A stretch of 64,000 bases of DNA from Clostridium_AD estertheticum_D (GTDB taxonomy: Bacteria; Bacillota; Clostridia; Clostridiales; Clostridiaceae). The stretch's first letter is position 1, and every line of letters begins with the position of its first letter. Below the pieces are notes generated by a model. The model saw only the letters and a list, made by a program, of their open reading frames with translations. It ran no database searches and had not been told where the DNA came from. The position numbers were made by a program, and so were the translations under genes. The stretch is taken from contig NZ_JAHLDM010000002.1 of assembly GCF_018861295.1 (NCBI RefSeq), positions 62,001-126,000 of the forward strand, given 5' to 3'. Below are positions 63,029-64,000 of this stretch, in pieces.

Positions 63029-63079
63029 ATAAAAACAGATATAAATAGGTCATTTAGACCTATTTATATCTGTTTTTAT
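63029..63079. terminator. 23-bp perfect-stem terminator after the tepA-like gene
   Basis: Arms 63029-63051 and 63057-63079 with a 5-nt loop and A5/T5 ends. The right arm contains the stop codon of the tepA-like gene. Another, weaker hairpin lies near 62980-63016. Confidence 0.92.
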
Positions 63080-63759
63080 GCTTTATCTATCATTTCATTT
63101 AATTTTGATAAAGCTTCACTTATTCCACCAACTTCATCTATTAGTCCATTATCCACTGCTTGTTTTCCTATAAGTATAGTACCCATATCATTTAAAAGCT
63201 CATCAGTTCGAAGCATTAATCTATTTACCGTTTCCTTGTCAATCTTTGAGGTTCTAATAATAAATTCTGTGATTCTCTCTTGCATTTTATTAAAATACTC
63301 AAAAGTTTGAGGTACTCCTATGATTAAACCATTCATTCTTATAGGATGAATTATCATAGTTGCAGATGGAGAAATAAATGAGTACCCAGCAGCTGTTGCT
63401 AGTGGTATGCCTATTGAATGCCCTCCACCGACTACAAGTGACACTGTTGGCTTACTTACGCTGCGAATCATCTCTGCTATTGCAAGTCCTGCTTCTACAT
63501 CTCCTCCTACAGTATTTAGGACTATAAGAATACCTTTTACTTTTTCATCTCTCTCCATAGCAATAAGTTCTGGAATAACATGTTCATACTTAGTAGCCTT
63601 TGTTTGAGGAGATAACATCATATGTCCTTCTATTTGCCCAATAATTGGTAAAACTTGAATTCTATCATCCTGAGTTGCAACATTAGTTGTTCCAAGTTCT
63701 TTGATACTTTCTACCTGATCATTATTTTTATCTTCATTGTTTTTTTGAGTTTTTAACAT
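63076..63759 (-). CDS. tepA: ClpP-like serine protease, TepA/YmfB type
   Basis: The frame opens at 63765, but TAGGAGG fits the ATG at 63759, giving 227 residues. After a polar N-terminus comes a ClpP-fold with LIVLNTVGGDVEAGLAIAEM, the nucleophile Ser in GGGHSIGIPLATA and the His in MIIHPI. B. subtilis YmfB/TepA aids translocation and spore development. The gene lies between dapG and spoIIIE/ftsK, the usual Firmicute order. Confidence 0.92.
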   Translation of the reverse strand: MLKTQKNNEDKNNDQVESIKELGTTNVATQDDRIQVLPIIGQIEGHMMLSPQTKATKYEHVIPELIAMERDEKVKGILIVLNTVGGDVEAGLAIAEMIRSVSKPTVSLVVGGGHSIGIPLATAAGYSFISPSATMIIHPIRMNGLIIGVPQTFEYFNKMQERITEFIIRTSKIDKETVNRLMLRTDELLNDMGTILIGKQAVDNGLIDEVGGISEALSKLNEMIDKA

Positions 63760-63815
63760 TTGCATTCCTCCTAATTCACTTTATTTTGTGCATTAAGAGA
63801 AACTATATACATTTT

Positions 63816-64000
63816 TTAACCTAATTTAAATTCTCTATGTAGTGCGATAATAGCTTTTGGGGCATCTTTTGTTTCTACAAGACACCATATTGTCATATGA
63901 GAATCCGCTGTTTGTAATACTTCAATTTTTTGTTTTGTTAACGCCTTGAGTATTCTCGCCATAACACCAGGTATACCTCTCATTTTTGAACCAATAATTG
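63816..64000 (-). CDS. dapG: Aspartate kinase, 3' end (DapG-like), partial
   Basis: 61 codons are visible, ending at TAA 63816; the 5' part is outside the window. The fragment IIGSKMRGIPGVMARILKAL and then ILQTADSHMTIWCLV-like VLQTADSHMTIWCLVE match the C-terminal ACT domain of aspartate kinase. The family phosphorylates aspartate in lysine, threonine and diaminopimelate synthesis. Position before the tepA-like gene agrees. Confidence 0.88.
   Translation of the reverse strand, partial: IIGSKMRGIPGVMARILKALTKQKIEVLQTADSHMTIWCLVETKDAPKAIIALHREFKLG

Overview
This AT-rich window reads as chromosome of a Clostridium (sensu stricto, Firmicutes). The evidence is strong AGGAGG-type ribosome binding sites, frequent TTG and GTG starts, intrinsic terminators, a SpoIIIE/FtsK-type translocase, and the clostridial order dapG, tepA-like, spoIIIE/ftsK, rimO, pgsA, recA, rny at the right end. 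No rRNA, tRNA, CRISPR array, prophage or intact insertion sequence was seen. The species is not assigned.

Left part (1-32 kb) is accessory and mosaic. It holds a partial tsaC, two hexapeptide acyltransferases, an amidohydrolase whose C-terminus looks frameshifted beside a divergent HxlR regulator, a DUF2992 (YjdF) gene under a yjdF-type riboswitch, a ferredoxin-nitroreductase fusion, a fructokinase, a YczE-type membrane protein, a HAD phosphatase, and stand-alone paralogues of isoprenyl transferase and FabH. Envelope genes follow: a two-repeat SH3 protein, an AI-2E family permease, a beta-lactamase-fold lipoprotein, a three-repeat secreted protein, an uncharacterised coiled-coil membrane operon with a second apparent frameshift, an L,D-transpeptidase and two polysaccharide deacetylases. 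Two regulated export or stress modules stand out: a LuxR-type two-component pair next to a BceAB-like ABC transporter (23.0-28.1 kb), and a PadR / permease-prefix / DUF4825 operon with a palindrome over its promoter (28.4-30.1 kb). Short decayed reading frames lie at 11.1 and 30.2 kb.

Middle part (32-48 kb) is housekeeping on the minus strand: miaB, mutS, mutL, miaA and hfq (tRNA A37 modification, mismatch repair, RNA chaperone), then a MYG1-family gene. Between hfq and the MYG1 gene is a 108-nt element closed by a 20-bp stem, the best candidate here for an undescribed RNA or small mobile palindrome. Next come an aminotransferase preceded by a 53-codon small gene, a GNAT protein, ispH, cmk, a BaiN-like flavoprotein, an RpiR regulator and an rluB-type pseudouridine synthase.

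Right part (48-64 kb) carries an iron alcohol dehydrogenase, msrA, a short ssb paralogue, a UVDE-type endonuclease, an orphan tyrosine recombinase, HPr, an aspartate aminotransferase, then rny, recA, pgsA, rimO, spoIIIE/ftsK, a tepA-like serine protease and the 3' end of dapG. LexA (SOS) boxes are visible at recA and upstream of ssb, which ties the repair genes together. Several intrinsic terminators overlap the last codons or stop codons of genes, a repeated layout in this window.
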